Assembly: GCA_035541995.1 (NCBI GenBank)
Contig: DATKMG010000531.1
Location: 1-11,470, forward strand
Reading direction: 5' to 3'
Length of the DNA stretch: 11,470 nucleotides
DNA from: DATKMG01 sp035541995
GTDB taxonomy: Bacteria > Acidobacteriota > Terriglobia > Versatilivoradales > Versatilivoraceae
In this document: positions 1-5,575 of the stretch, one piece after another
Layout: each line of letters opens with the position of its first letter
Numbering within the stretch: position 1 is the first letter of the stretch
Position numbers and translations under genes: made by a program
Notes under the pieces: generated by a model
What the model was told of the DNA's origin: nothing
The model's database searches: none
What the model saw: only the letters and a program-made list of their open reading frames with translations

Positions 1-437
1 GGGCTACTGTAGAAGATCCCTTTTTCCTGCATGGCCTCGGCTGCCGAACGAAAGGAAGGAACTAGGCCCTGTTGTTTCGCCTTCAGGAGTAACCCGAGGG
101 TTCCAGTGACTCGAAGCCCAAGATATTCGCAAAGAGCACGAGCCGCCCTTTCGTCAATCAGAACCAGGTCCGCATTCATCTGCCGCGCCATTGTCAAGGT
201 GTCCTTCTCGCCCTCTCCCAGATCCATGCCACCGGGCAGTGAAAGGCCCGGCAGTGGTTCGATTACAGTGACCCAATCCAAAGCAGAAAGATCTGGAACG
301 GTGATGGGACCTCCTGCACTACACTCATCAAGCACTGACTTCACAATGAAAATCCGGTCCAAAAGAGAGGGAAGCAACGCCAAGCGGCCGATACTAGCCA
401 AGGCAAGCAACGGCGTCGTGTTAGAGAAGACGATCAT
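1..437 (-). CDS. DUF3368 PIN-like toxin, partial (runs off the left edge)
   Basis: Reading leftwards from ATG 437-435, an uninterrupted frame of about 145 residues runs off the window. It starts MIVFSNTTPLLALASIGRL, the usual DUF3368 N-terminus, in which the first acidic PIN residue is often Asn. The acidic motif DLGEGE follows at about residue 72 and VLIDERAARALCEYLGL at about 92-108, then GTLGLLLKAKQQGLV, the family's signature C-terminal helix. DUF3368 proteins are PIN-fold predicted ribonucleases encoded next to UPF0175 antitoxins, as here. The start overlaps the antitoxin stop in an ATGA tetranucleotide and has no Shine-Dalgarno of its own, so translation is probably coupled. The frame looks intact, but its last residues lie outside the window. 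Family assignment is secure; RNase activity is inferred. Confidence 0.88.
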   Translation of the reverse strand, partial: MIVFSNTTPLLALASIGRLALLPSLLDRIFIVKSVLDECSAGGPITVPDLSALDWVTVIEPLPGLSLPGGMDLGEGEKDTLTMARQMNADLVLIDERAARALCEYLGLRVTGTLGLLLKAKQQGLVPSFRSAAEAMQEKGIFYSS

Positions 438-688
438 AGTAAGGAGGTCTCACGCTGGAAATCGTCTTGGGTGTCTTCAAGCAGACGAGCCCCTGCGGCC
501 ATAGCGGATAGCAGAAATTGACTACGGGGGATGTTGAGCCAACGCGCGGCAAGGCCGGAAGAGATCTTCCCATCGGCAAACAAGGCAATGGCTGTCTTGG
601 TCTTCAGCAATTCCCGCATGCCCTCGGCACTCAAGTTCAGCCCCATGAGCAACTCCGGAGGGAAATCAATTTGAACACTCGTCTGCAT
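434..688 (-). CDS. UPF0175 family antitoxin
   Basis: An 84-residue protein starting MQTSVQIDFPPELLMGLN. The segment ALFADGKISSGLAARWLNIP (about 45-64) matches the UPF0175 core, an ALY..GKIS.G.AA pattern with a helix-turn-helix-like end, followed by the acidic tail typical of the family. I chose ATG 688 over an in-frame ATG at 763 because AGGAGGT lies at 701-695, six bases upstream; the longer form adds 25 residues with no family similarity. UPF0175 proteins are small antitoxins, probably DNA binding, paired with DUF3368 PIN toxins. The stop TGA overlaps the toxin ATG (ATGA at 437-434), so antitoxin comes first and toxin second in one operon. The operon probably represses itself, but I see no clear operator. 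Confidence 0.88.
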   Translation of the reverse strand: MQTSVQIDFPPELLMGLNLSAEGMRELLKTKTAIALFADGKISSGLAARWLNIPRSQFLLSAMAAGARLLEDTQDDFQRETSLL

Positions 689-694
689 CGAAAG

Positions 695-701
695 ACCTCC
701 T
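695..701 (-). promoter_or_regulatory. Shine-Dalgarno AGGAGGT of the UPF0175 gene
   Basis: A full-strength AGGAGGT six bases before ATG 688 settles the start of the antitoxin gene. Confidence 0.8.
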
Positions 702-744
702 GAATTAGACATCATTACCCATCTTGCCATAGTTTTGCGAGATT

Positions 745-1345
745 GCGAAAGTCTAAAGTCCAAAGCGGTCCGCGGATGAACGCGAACGAAAGCTGTCAGC
801 GTTCAGCGGTCAGCAGTCAGCGATCAGCGTTCTGCGTTCGGAGTTCAAAGGCCAAGGACCAAAAGTGGTCCAAGGTCAGAACGGCAGGGGTTAGGGATCG
901 GGGGCTAGGGGCTAGGGGAAGAGGGAAGAATAACCACGGAGGCACAAACTCGCAGAGAAAAGGCAAAACTGAAAAGGCGGACGGGAGACGGCAAACGGGA
1001 GAAAGTCCAAAGTTCAAAGTCAGAACTGCAGTGACGAGTGACGAGTGATAAGTGACGAGAGAAGGAAGTTCAAAGACGACAAGATAGTCCAAGGTCCAAA
1101 GTTCAAAACCGAGGGGCAGCCCCCTAGTCGCTCACGCGGCCTTCCCCCTTTTCTAAGGGAGAATTCGCCGCGGATGAACGCAGATAAACCCACTGGTAAT
1201 TCACCACAGAGGACACAGACAGCACAGAGAAAGGCGAAGGGAGAAAAGCATAAACAGGAGGGGCAGGATCAAGGCGGAAAGGGGGAAGTGGGGAGAAGGG
1301 AAAAGGCGAATAGACACAGATGGGGATTTGCCAATGACCGAGTGT
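745..1345 (+). repeat. Intergenic repeat mosaic, tract 1
   Basis: Non-coding, purine-rich on the plus strand. In order it holds a GTCCAAAG word and a CCGCGGATGAACGCG word (about 769-785), a run of CAGCGTTCAGCGGTCAGC-type 7-8 base units (about 797-840), a GGGGCTAGGGGCTAGGGG run (about 899-918), an ACCACGGAGGCACAAACTC module (936-966), GTCCAAAGTTCAAA (1005-1018), a GTGACGAG run (1031-1060), GTCCAAAGTTCAAA again (1094-1107), a CCCCCTT/AAGGG fold-back (1142-1163), GCCGCGGATGAACGCAGAT (1169-1187) and an ACAGAGGACACAGAC module (about 1201-1233). Open frames here are low-complexity by-products of the repeats. Confidence 0.85.
1019..1107 (+). repeat. 89-bp repeat module with GTGACGAG units
   Basis: This 89-bp block consists of a CAGAACTGCAGTGACGAGTG segment and a GAAGGAAGTTCAAAGACGAC segment and ends in GTCCAAAGTTCAAA. 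The same 14-base word stands immediately before the block, at 1005-1018. Near copies of the block lie at about 3006-3075 and 4103-4178. It is missing from the otherwise near-identical tract at 1955-2297. Confidence 0.75.
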
Positions 1346-1408
1346 AAAGGCCGAAATAATAGAGAATTGTCTATTCTTAATTATAGAAAAAGGGAGCTGA
1401 AGGTAAAT

Positions 1409-1615
1409 CTAAAGGTCCTCTTCACAAAGCTCGGCAAGATTCATTAAATGCTTGAGCAACCCCATCTTCAACGATCTATTGCCATGAATTGGCACAGTTA
1501 GCCGTACCTTTGACCCAGCTTTGGAGTAGATGTGATGGCTGCCTTGAACCCGACGTAATTGCCAACCTTACTGTTCCAGTATTCTGGCAAAATCCTTCCC
1601 CGATACGACTTTCAT
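1409..1615 (-). pseudogene. hicA: hicA toxin pseudogene (in-frame stop at codon 16)
   Basis: The frame from ATG 1615 reads MKVVSGKDFARILEQ, then TAA at 1570-1568, then continues in the same frame as GWQLRRVQGSHHIYSKAGSK and onward through VRLTVPIHGNRSLKMG to a TAG at 1411-1409. Apart from the stop this is a full-length HicA of 68 codons, a small double-stranded-RNA-binding-fold mRNA interferase. The catalytic His region GSHHIY is preserved. The stop occupies a position usually holding Lys, His or Arg, so one base change (AAA or CAA to TAA) would explain it. No usable restart lies between the stop and the catalytic His, so no active toxin is expected unless the stop is read through. The start overlaps the hicB stop as ATGA. 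Confidence 0.87.
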
Positions 1616-1815
1616 ATCGCAATTTCGAAGACCCTGTCTTCGGATTTCAACTCCGACGGATCCAGCTCGACTGAGAGACAGCCTTCCACTGCCTCATAGA
1701 GGTTTTGTAGAAGTTCTTCGAAGGTCTCACCCTGAGTTGCACAGCCGGATAAGGCAGGCACTTCAGCCCAATAGCCGCCTTCTTCGGCCGTATGAACAAT
1801 CACTTTTAGTTTCAT
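1612..1815 (-). CDS. hicB: HicB family antitoxin (first copy)
   Basis: A 67-residue protein, MKLKVIVHTAEEGGYWAEVP and onward, with the HicB hallmark GGYWAEVPALSGCATQGET and the amphipathic helix FEELLQNLYEAVEGCLS. This is the single RNase-H-like HicB domain; no C-terminal DNA-binding domain is present. HicB blocks HicA by direct binding. ATG 1815 fits the family start; an in-frame extension to 1866 adds unrelated residues and would begin upstream of the apparent promoter. There is no Shine-Dalgarno, and the predicted transcript start lies only a few bases upstream, so the mRNA may be leaderless. The order is hicB then hicA, overlapping by ATGA. The antitoxin frame is intact although its toxin is broken. 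Confidence 0.88.
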   Translation of the reverse strand: MKLKVIVHTAEEGGYWAEVPALSGCATQGETFEELLQNLYEAVEGCLSVELDPSELKSEDRVFEIAI

Positions 1816-1829
1816 AATGAACTCATTAT
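1814..1829. promoter_or_regulatory. Palindrome over the hicB start and -10 (possible operator)
   Basis: ATAATGAACTCATTAT has perfect 7-base arms around AC. It covers most of the -10 element and touches the hicB start codon, where a repressor would block both polymerase and ribosome. Visible in the sequence; the operator role is inferred. Confidence 0.45.
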
Positions 1830-1853
1830 CCTGGAGATTTGGATAAAACTCAA
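1825..1853 (-). promoter_or_regulatory. Sigma-70-like promoter of hicB
   Basis: The -35 is TTGAGT (1853-1848) and the -10 is GATAAT (1830-1825), with a 17-base spacer. Expected transcription start is near 1818, about three bases before the ATG. The same two hexamers and spacing recur before the antitoxin at 5032. Confidence 0.55.
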
Positions 1854-1879
1854 GGGAAGGATACAAGCTTTAGACTGAA

Positions 1880-2330
1880 GAAGAGTGAGGACCGGAGAAA
1901 GGAAAAACAGGAGATAAGGGAGCCGCGGATGAACGCGAATAAACGCAAAGGGAAGCGTTCTGCGTTCGGAGTTCAAAGGCCAAGGTCCAAAAGTAGTCCA
2001 AGGTCAGAACGGCAGGGGTTAGGGATCAGGGGCTAGGGGCTAGGGGAAGAGGGAAGAATAACCACGGAGGCACAAACTCGCAGAGAAAAGGCAAAACTGA
2101 AAAGGCGGACGGGAGACGGCAAACGGGAGAAAGTCCAAAGTTCAAAACCGAGGGGCAGCCCCCTGGTCGCTCACGCGGCCTTCCCCCTTTTCTAAGGGAG
2201 AATTCGCCGCGGATGAACGCAGATAAACCCACTGGTAATTCACCACAGAGGACACAGAGAGCACAGAGAAAGGCGAAGGGGGAAAAGCAAAAACAGGATG
2301 GACGGGATTAAGGCAGATGAACGAAGGAAG
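1880..2330 (+). repeat. Intergenic repeat mosaic, tract 2
   Basis: Non-coding. It opens with purine-rich sequence and GCCGCGGATGAACGCGAAT (about 1922-1940). Positions 1955-2146 repeat 827-1018 with about three mismatches and no gap, and 2133-2297 repeat 1094-1258 with few mismatches until the last ten bases. The 89-bp GTGACGAG module between these blocks in tract 1 is absent here. Confidence 0.85.
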
Positions 2331-2363
2331 ATATCATTCTATAGTCAAAGGTTCTAATGAGAT

Positions 2364-2581
2364 TCAACTGCCGAGCCACTCTTCACGAGAAACCCCCGCT
2401 TGCTGCAGTAACCGGCGAAGCAACCCAACCCCGATGTCTCCTTCGTAGGGTCTGGAATAATCACCGTCACGTCATCTCAACGCATCTGAGGATGTCTCCC
2501 AGCAGAATATGGCCCCTCAAAGCCCAATTCTCGGAGACGCGAAACCAGTTCGCGCCAGGAAACCGGCGATAGTCGTGTCAT
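2364..2581 (-). pseudogene. hicA: hicA toxin pseudogene (stop plus frameshift), second locus
   Basis: From ATG 2581 the frame reads MTRLSPVSWRELVSRLRELG, then FEGPYSAGRHPQMR, TGA at 2479-2477, then DDVTVIIPDP. One base is then missing (about 2445-2451), and the continuation lies in the next frame as EGDIGVGLLRRLLQQAGV, then SREEWLGS and TGA at 2366-2364. Joined, these give a full-length HicA of the GRHP subtype, 72 residues. The 218-base span is one short of a multiple of three, which fits a single deletion in the C run. The TGA could be a C-to-T change of an Arg CGA codon. Two independent lesions make this clearly a dead toxin. It starts eight bases after the hicB stop. Confidence 0.86.
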
Positions 2582-2589
2582 TGGAACCT

Positions 2590-2835
2590 TTAGACCGGCT
2601 GGCCCACCTGGCTTAGATCGATTCCAGCCACGATGGGAATGGATAGGTTTAAGCGGAGCCGCAAGGCGATCCAGTCACTCAGCGCTTCCCGGAGTTCACG
2701 CCGGCATCCTTCCAGTGTGGCATGACGGGCCCAAACCCCTTGCAGCCCGGGGATTTCACCCCAGTAACTCTCCTCGTCTTCGATGATCTCGTACTTTGCC
2801 ATCTCCATGGCTTTGTCGAGGTATTCTGCCAGCAT
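2590..2835 (-). CDS. hicB: HicB family antitoxin (second copy)
   Basis: An 81-residue protein starting MLAEYLDKAMEMAKYEII. The core EDEESYWGEIPGLQGVWARH and TLEGCRRELREALSDWIALR is the HicB-like pattern of the subtype paired with GRHP-type HicA. It has little in common with the HicB at 1612-1815, so the two loci look independently acquired rather than duplicated. ATG 2835 is chosen because AAAGGAG lies at 2849-2843, seven bases upstream; the longer frame from 2865 would start above the promoter. Its role is to bind and neutralise HicA and probably to repress the operon. The frame is intact although the downstream toxin is dead. Confidence 0.82.
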   Translation of the reverse strand: MLAEYLDKAMEMAKYEIIEDEESYWGEIPGLQGVWARHATLEGCRRELREALSDWIALRLRLNLSIPIVAGIDLSQVGQPV

Positions 2836-2842
2836 CAAAATT

Positions 2843-2861
2843 CTCCTTTGCGATAAGTATA
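2843..2861 (-). promoter_or_regulatory. Extended -10 promoter and Shine-Dalgarno of the second hicB
   Basis: TGGTATACT (-10 hexamer 2861-2856 with an upstream TG) is followed by TATCG and AAAGGAG (2849-2843). No convincing -35 is seen, which an extended -10 can tolerate. The same TGGTATACT-then-ATCG-AAAG arrangement precedes the gene starting at 5925. Confidence 0.45.
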
Positions 2862-2879
2862 CCAAACCAGAGAGAAAAG

Positions 2880-3130
2880 GTTTATGTCGAAAGCCGAAGG
2901 TCCAAAATCAGCCGCGGATGAACGCGGATAAACGCAAACGAAAGCGTTCAGCGGTCAGCGTTCTGAGTTCAGCGGTCAGCGTTCAGCGGTCAGGGTCCAA
3001 GGACTAAAGTCAGAACTGCAGTGACGAGTGACGAGTGACGAGAGAAGGAAGTTCAAAGTCGACAAGATAGTCCAAGGTCTAATGTCCAAAGTTCAAGGCG
3101 GGACGCGAAAAATCAACAAAGGCAGTCAGC
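2880..3130 (+). repeat. Intergenic repeat mosaic, tract 3
   Basis: Non-coding. It holds GTCCAAAATCAG, GCCGCGGATGAACGCGGAT (about 2910-2928) with AAACGCAAACGAAAGC, a run of CAGCGGTCAGCGTTC-type units (about 2948-2995), a diverged copy of the GTGACGAG module (about 3006-3075) and GTCCAAAGTTCAAGGC. It then fades into unique sequence before the HEPN gene terminator. Confidence 0.8.
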
Positions 3131-3179
3131 CAAGAGATCATGACCGAAAAAAGAGCTGGGAGATCAGGCAAAGACGTGT

Positions 3180-3205
3180 GGAGTTCCAGGTGAGAAAGGA
3201 ACTCC
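3180..3205 (-). terminator. Hairpin directly after the HEPN gene
   Basis: A perfect 8-bp stem, GGAGTTCC and GGAACTCC, with a 10-base loop begins at the base after the HEPN stop codon. There is no clear T tract beyond it (ACACGTCTTTG), so it may be an imperfect terminator or an mRNA-end stabiliser. Confidence 0.4.
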
Positions 3206-3595
3206 CTATTTTCGGCTGATCTGATGCTCCGCCCAGCTGACCGCCACTTCCGCGAGACGCAGAGCTTCTTTGTATTCCAGTTCGGTCAACGGATCTTCTT
3301 CGCCCGGATAGCGAAAGGCAGTGGCATAGGTAGTGAGCGTGGCTGTTTCCATCAGCCAAGGAGTTCGAGGGATCTGATCTGGAAGCAAGTCGATGAGACG
3401 CTCGATGCTGTGTGTTTTGGGGAATGCCACCCTCAGGTCGATCAATACGGCTTTCAAGCTCTTCTCCACTGCCTGCTGAGCATGAAAACAAAGAGTCTCT
3501 CTGAGGATTTCCCCCTGGGGCAAAACCCGAGCTAAGGCCAAATCACTTCGGGCGAGCCGTAGCCAGTCCACCGGCGACCCCGCCTCAGGCTGCAT
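3206..3595 (-). CDS. HEPN domain protein of an MNT-HEPN module
   Basis: A 129-residue, mostly helical protein. The segments CFHAQQAVEKSLKAVLIDL (about 36-54), FPKTHSIERLIDLLP (about 58-72) and TYATAFRYPGEEDP (about 88-101) match the HEPN family (Pfam PF05168 type) with the RYPG signature. I see no Rx4-6H RNase motif, so this belongs with HEPN proteins whose toxicity is unproven. It starts 11 bases inside the end of the nucleotidyltransferase gene, so the two are co-translated. In characterised pairs the MNT partner neutralises a HEPN toxin by nucleotidylation; whether that holds here is inference. The frame is intact, unlike four other toxins in this window. Confidence 0.85.
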   Translation of the reverse strand: MQPEAGSPVDWLRLARSDLALARVLPQGEILRETLCFHAQQAVEKSLKAVLIDLRVAFPKTHSIERLIDLLPDQIPRTPWLMETATLTTYATAFRYPGEEDPLTELEYKEALRLAEVAVSWAEHQISRK

Positions 3596-3902
3596 ACAGT
3601 TCTTTTCCTTCCTTCAGGATGGTGCGATATACCAGACCGATGTGTTCCCGATGCCTTTCGAGAATGGAAGGGGTAGTCACTATCAGATCAACTCCGAAGG
3701 GTATGCCAAACAGGTGCATGTGCAACGTCCGGGCGACTTGTCGGCAGTGCGTCCCCTCAGACACTACTACGAGTATGTCCAAATCACTCTCTTCTTTCAT
3801 TTCTCCACGAGCCGCTGAACCAAAGAGTATTACTCTCAACGGATGAGCAACACTCACGATTCGTTGCACCAGTTCGGACATTTGTTGGCTGTTGGGCGGC
3901 AT
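3585..3902 (-). CDS. MNT-type minimal nucleotidyltransferase (antitoxin partner of HEPN)
   Basis: A 105-residue protein with the polymerase-beta-like nucleotidyltransferase motif LFGSAARGEMKEESDLDILV. Gly28-Ser29 are followed by the metal-binding pair Asp40 and Asp42, and a third candidate acid, Asp72, lies in the strand GVDLIVTTP. All catalytic positions are present, so the enzyme should be active. The length is normal for the family. Start ATG 3902 has AGGTGA about seven bases upstream; an in-frame ATG at 3881 is the alternative. The gene overlaps the HEPN gene by 11 bases. MNT proteins of such pairs can modify the HEPN partner with nucleotide groups, acting as enzymatic antitoxins. Confidence 0.9.
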   Translation of the reverse strand: MPPNSQQMSELVQRIVSVAHPLRVILFGSAARGEMKEESDLDILVVVSEGTHCRQVARTLHMHLFGIPFGVDLIVTTPSILERHREHIGLVYRTILKEGKELYAA

Positions 3903-3923
3903 CTGCGCTCACCTGTCGCAAGG

Positions 3924-3929
3924 ATTATA
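3924..3929 (-). promoter_or_regulatory. -10 element of the MNT-HEPN operon
   Basis: A perfect TATAAT (3929-3924) preceded by TGC makes an extended -10, about 22 bases before the MNT start. No good -35 is seen; upstream is pyrimidine-rich sequence at the edge of repeat tract 4. Confidence 0.5.
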
Positions 3930-3944
3930 GCACCCGGGAGAGAA

Positions 3945-4515
3945 GAGGGAAAAGATCAAAACAGGATGAGGAGGGGAAAAAGCAAAGAGTGCCGCGGATG
4001 GACGCGAGGGAAAGTAGGTGACAGGTTCCAGGTGTCAGGGGACAGGGGAGAAGCAAAATAGGAAACAGGATGGGCAGGATGAAGAAAGATGTCCAAGGTC
4101 TAAAGTCAGAACTGCAGTGACGAGTGACGAGTGATAAGTGACGAGAGAAGGAAGTTCAAAGACGACAAGATAGTCCAAGGTCAGAACGGCAGGGGTTAGG
4201 GATCAGGGGCTAGGGGAAGAGGGAAGAATAACCACGGAGACACAAACTCGCAGAGAAAAGGCAAAAACTGAAAAGGCGGACGGGAGACGGCAAACGGGAG
4301 AAAGTCCAAAGTTCAAAACCGAGGGACAACCCCCTGGCCGCCGGAGCGGCCGTCCCCCTTTTCTAAGTTCTTTTCTAAGGGGGAATCAGCCGCAAATGAA
4401 CGCAGATAAACGCGGATGAGGACGAAGAAGAGGAAAGCAAACCACAAAGGTACAAATAAAGGCGGACTAAAAAGAAAGACCAAGGCACATGGGCAGGATG
4501 AAGACGGAAAGGGGA
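3945..4515 (+). repeat. Intergenic repeat mosaic, tract 4
   Basis: Non-coding. It holds AAACAGGATG words, GCCGCGGATGGACGCGAGG (about 3991-4010), AGTAGGTGACAGGTTCCAGG with GTGTCAGGGGACAGGGG (4014-4050), ACAGGATGGGCAGGATG, the GTGACGAG module (4103-4178), the GGGGTTAGGGATCAGGGGC run (about 4191-4215), the ACCACGGAGACACAAACTC module (4232-4263), GTCCAAAGTTCAAA (about 4304-4317), a CCCCCTT/AAGGGGG fold-back (4353-4385) and GCCGCAAATGAACGCAGAT (about 4389-4407). Here the GTGACGAG module precedes the GGGGCTA module, the reverse of tract 1. Confidence 0.85.
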
Positions 4516-4518
4516 GAA

Positions 4519-4537
4519 CGGTATAGTGGCTATGCCG
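4519..4537 (-). terminator. Hairpin after the RelE-like gene
   Basis: CGGCATAG and CTATACCG on the minus strand form an 8-bp stem (one G-T pair) around CCA, one base after the toxin stop. It is followed by a pyrimidine-rich TTCTCCCCTTTCC stretch rather than a pure T run. Possible weak terminator. Confidence 0.35.
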
Positions 4538-4538
4538 G

Positions 4539-4820
4539 TTAGTATACCTCGTCGTGGGTTCCAATCGATTCCAGCAGGATGGCTTCAGCACCCTTGTATT
4601 CCACGAACTTGAAAACTAGCCGCAAATCATACCCTGCACTGCACGCCCAGGAACCCTCAAGATCGCCTCTAAGCTTGTGGGATTTGAGCCGGGGATGCAA
4701 CGGATCGGCACTGAGAAGCTCCAATGCAGAACGGATTTCCGCGGAGGATTGAGGGTTCTTCTTGATGAATCTCCTGGCGGCCCTGACGAACGCACTTGAG
4801 CGTAGCAAGACACGATTCAC
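4539..4820 (-). CDS. RelE/YafQ-like mRNA interferase toxin
   Basis: A 93-residue protein of the RelE/ParE superfamily. The N-terminal helices (SSAFVRAARRFIKKNPQSS) are followed by HPRLKSHKLRGDLEGSWACS, the usual L.G...G.W.C strand pair, then AGYDLRLVFKF and the C-terminal ILLESIGTHDEVY with the His and Tyr typical of ribosome-dependent RelE-like RNases. The start is GTG 4820, overlapping the antitoxin stop as GTGA, so translation is probably coupled. The length is normal and the frame intact. Expected role is to cut mRNA in the ribosomal A site when unopposed. YafQ or a generic RelE subgroup are both possible. Confidence 0.86.
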   Translation of the reverse strand: MNRVLLRSSAFVRAARRFIKKNPQSSAEIRSALELLSADPLHPRLKSHKLRGDLEGSWACSAGYDLRLVFKFVEYKGAEAILLESIGTHDEVY

Positions 4821-5032
4821 GAAAGAATCTCTCCCATCAATTCATCAGGGGTCGCCGGCCTACATTCGCCTCGCCGATATTCCGCCTGGGCTTCCTGTAC
4901 CGCTCTGACCTGCTCAGCCCGATGACGATCCCGCAGGCGAGATTTCAAAACCTCTATCAACGTTTCCTGGTCTTCTTGCGCCATCTGGTCTGCCGCTTCC
5001 AGTATTTCACCAAACGACATGATCTTATCCAT
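4817..5032 (-). CDS. Antitoxin of the RelE-like module
   Basis: A 71-residue, highly charged, mainly helical protein starting MDKIMSFGEILEAADQMAQE. The middle DQETLIEVLKSRLRDRHRAE and the tail GECRPATPDELMGEILS resemble a family of small uncharacterised proteins encoded just before RelE-like toxins. I do not recognise a named DNA-binding fold. The start ATG 5032 has AAAGGTG at 5045-5039, six bases upstream. The antitoxin-first order and the GTGA overlap with the toxin support the role. The tail probably wraps the toxin, as in related systems (inference). Confidence 0.8.
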   Translation of the reverse strand: MDKIMSFGEILEAADQMAQEDQETLIEVLKSRLRDRHRAEQVRAVQEAQAEYRRGECRPATPDELMGEILS

Positions 5033-5072
5033 TTCCTACACCTTTCCATGCTACTGGGTTGACATTAAGTTC

Positions 5073-5101
5073 ATTATCGGAGAGATGCAGGGAAAACTCA
5101 A
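5073..5101 (-). promoter_or_regulatory. Sigma-70-like promoter of the RelE-like operon
   Basis: TTGAGT (5101-5096), a 17-base spacer and GATAAT (5078-5073), followed by GAACTTAATG. Both hexamers, the spacer length and part of the flanking sequence match the hicB promoter at 1825-1853, although the two antitoxins are unrelated. Confidence 0.55.
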
Positions 5102-5215
5102 GCGGAGGGTGAAGGAAAAAGGGGCAAAGAGGCAGGACTCAAGCCGGCCGCGGATGAACGCGAGGGAAAGTAGGTGACAGGTTCCAGGTGTCAGGGGAAA
5201 GCCTAAGCGCCTGCA
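5102..5215 (+). repeat. Intergenic repeat mosaic, tract 5 (short)
   Basis: A short tract: GCCGCGGATGAACGCGAGG (about 5147-5165) joined to AAAGTAGGTGACAGGTTCC and AGGTGTCAGGGG. It matches 3991-4045 and 6085-6140 and ends abruptly at about 5200 in unique sequence. Confidence 0.8.
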
Positions 5216-5244
5216 GAGATGTACTGGAATGGGGCTCGATATGG

Positions 5245-5517
5245 CTAGGTCCTGCTTCGTGTCCTCTTCCGCAACTTTTCTTGCACCCACAGATTAATCA
5301 GAGTGTTGGGGGAAACTCCTCGCCGACGCGCCAAGCTCTGGACCCTCTCTGCCAGACCCTTTTCCAGGCTGTAGTAGTTCTTCTCCTCTTCAATAGCTAC
5401 TTCAAATTGGACTTCGCGAGTCTCTTTCCAGAAATCGGAAAGTTCATGGTCATCCCAGAACTCTCCCACCTCCCGATAGCTCTTGCTCTTGGATAGGGGG
5501 CTTTTACTTTCTCTCAT
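5245..5517 (-). CDS. CopG-type antitoxin (BrnT-associated kind)
   Basis: A 90-residue protein starting MRESKSPLSKSKSYREVG. The block EFWDDHELSDFWKETREVQF is the hallmark of the CopG antitoxin family usually found beside BrnT toxins (Pfam PF12441 type). The C-terminal LAERVQSLARRRGVSPNTLI with NLWVQEKL is the dimerising DNA-binding half. ATG 5517 is chosen because it aligns with the family start and overlaps the brnT remnant's stop; the frame is open back to 5631, but that part reads through neighbouring remnants. There is only weak AGAAG upstream, which fits coupling to a now-lost brnT. The antitoxin is complete while only the end of its toxin remains, so it may be an orphan repressor. Confidence 0.83.
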   Translation of the reverse strand: MRESKSPLSKSKSYREVGEFWDDHELSDFWKETREVQFEVAIEEEKNYYSLEKGLAERVQSLARRRGVSPNTLINLWVQEKLRKRTRSRT

Positions 5518-5575
5518 ATCTTCTTCTCTTAGCAGGAGACATGTCCCTGGCCGAAACGGGCAACGCTGCTCCGTT
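5504..5575 (-). pseudogene. brnT: brnT toxin remnant (C-terminal end only)
   Basis: Directly after the ParE fragment's stop, the same frame reads NGAALPVSARDMSPAKRRRY then ERK and TAA at 5506-5504. The SARDM....RRRYER pattern is the C-terminal strand and helix of BrnT ribonuclease toxins (typically IISAR....RERRRYE). The stop lies 14 bases inside the CopG antitoxin gene, the usual brnT-antitoxin overlap. The roughly 70 N-terminal residues of BrnT are gone, replaced by the ParE fragment. Assignment rests on about 17 residues plus the neighbour. Confidence 0.6.

Noticed and set aside
31..504. 157-codon plus-strand open frame at the left edge
   Set aside because: It lies antisense to the clear DUF3368 and UPF0175 genes.
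1370..1395. AATAGA/TCTATT inverted repeat after the first hicA
   Set aside because: A six-pair AT-rich stem is too weak to call a terminator.
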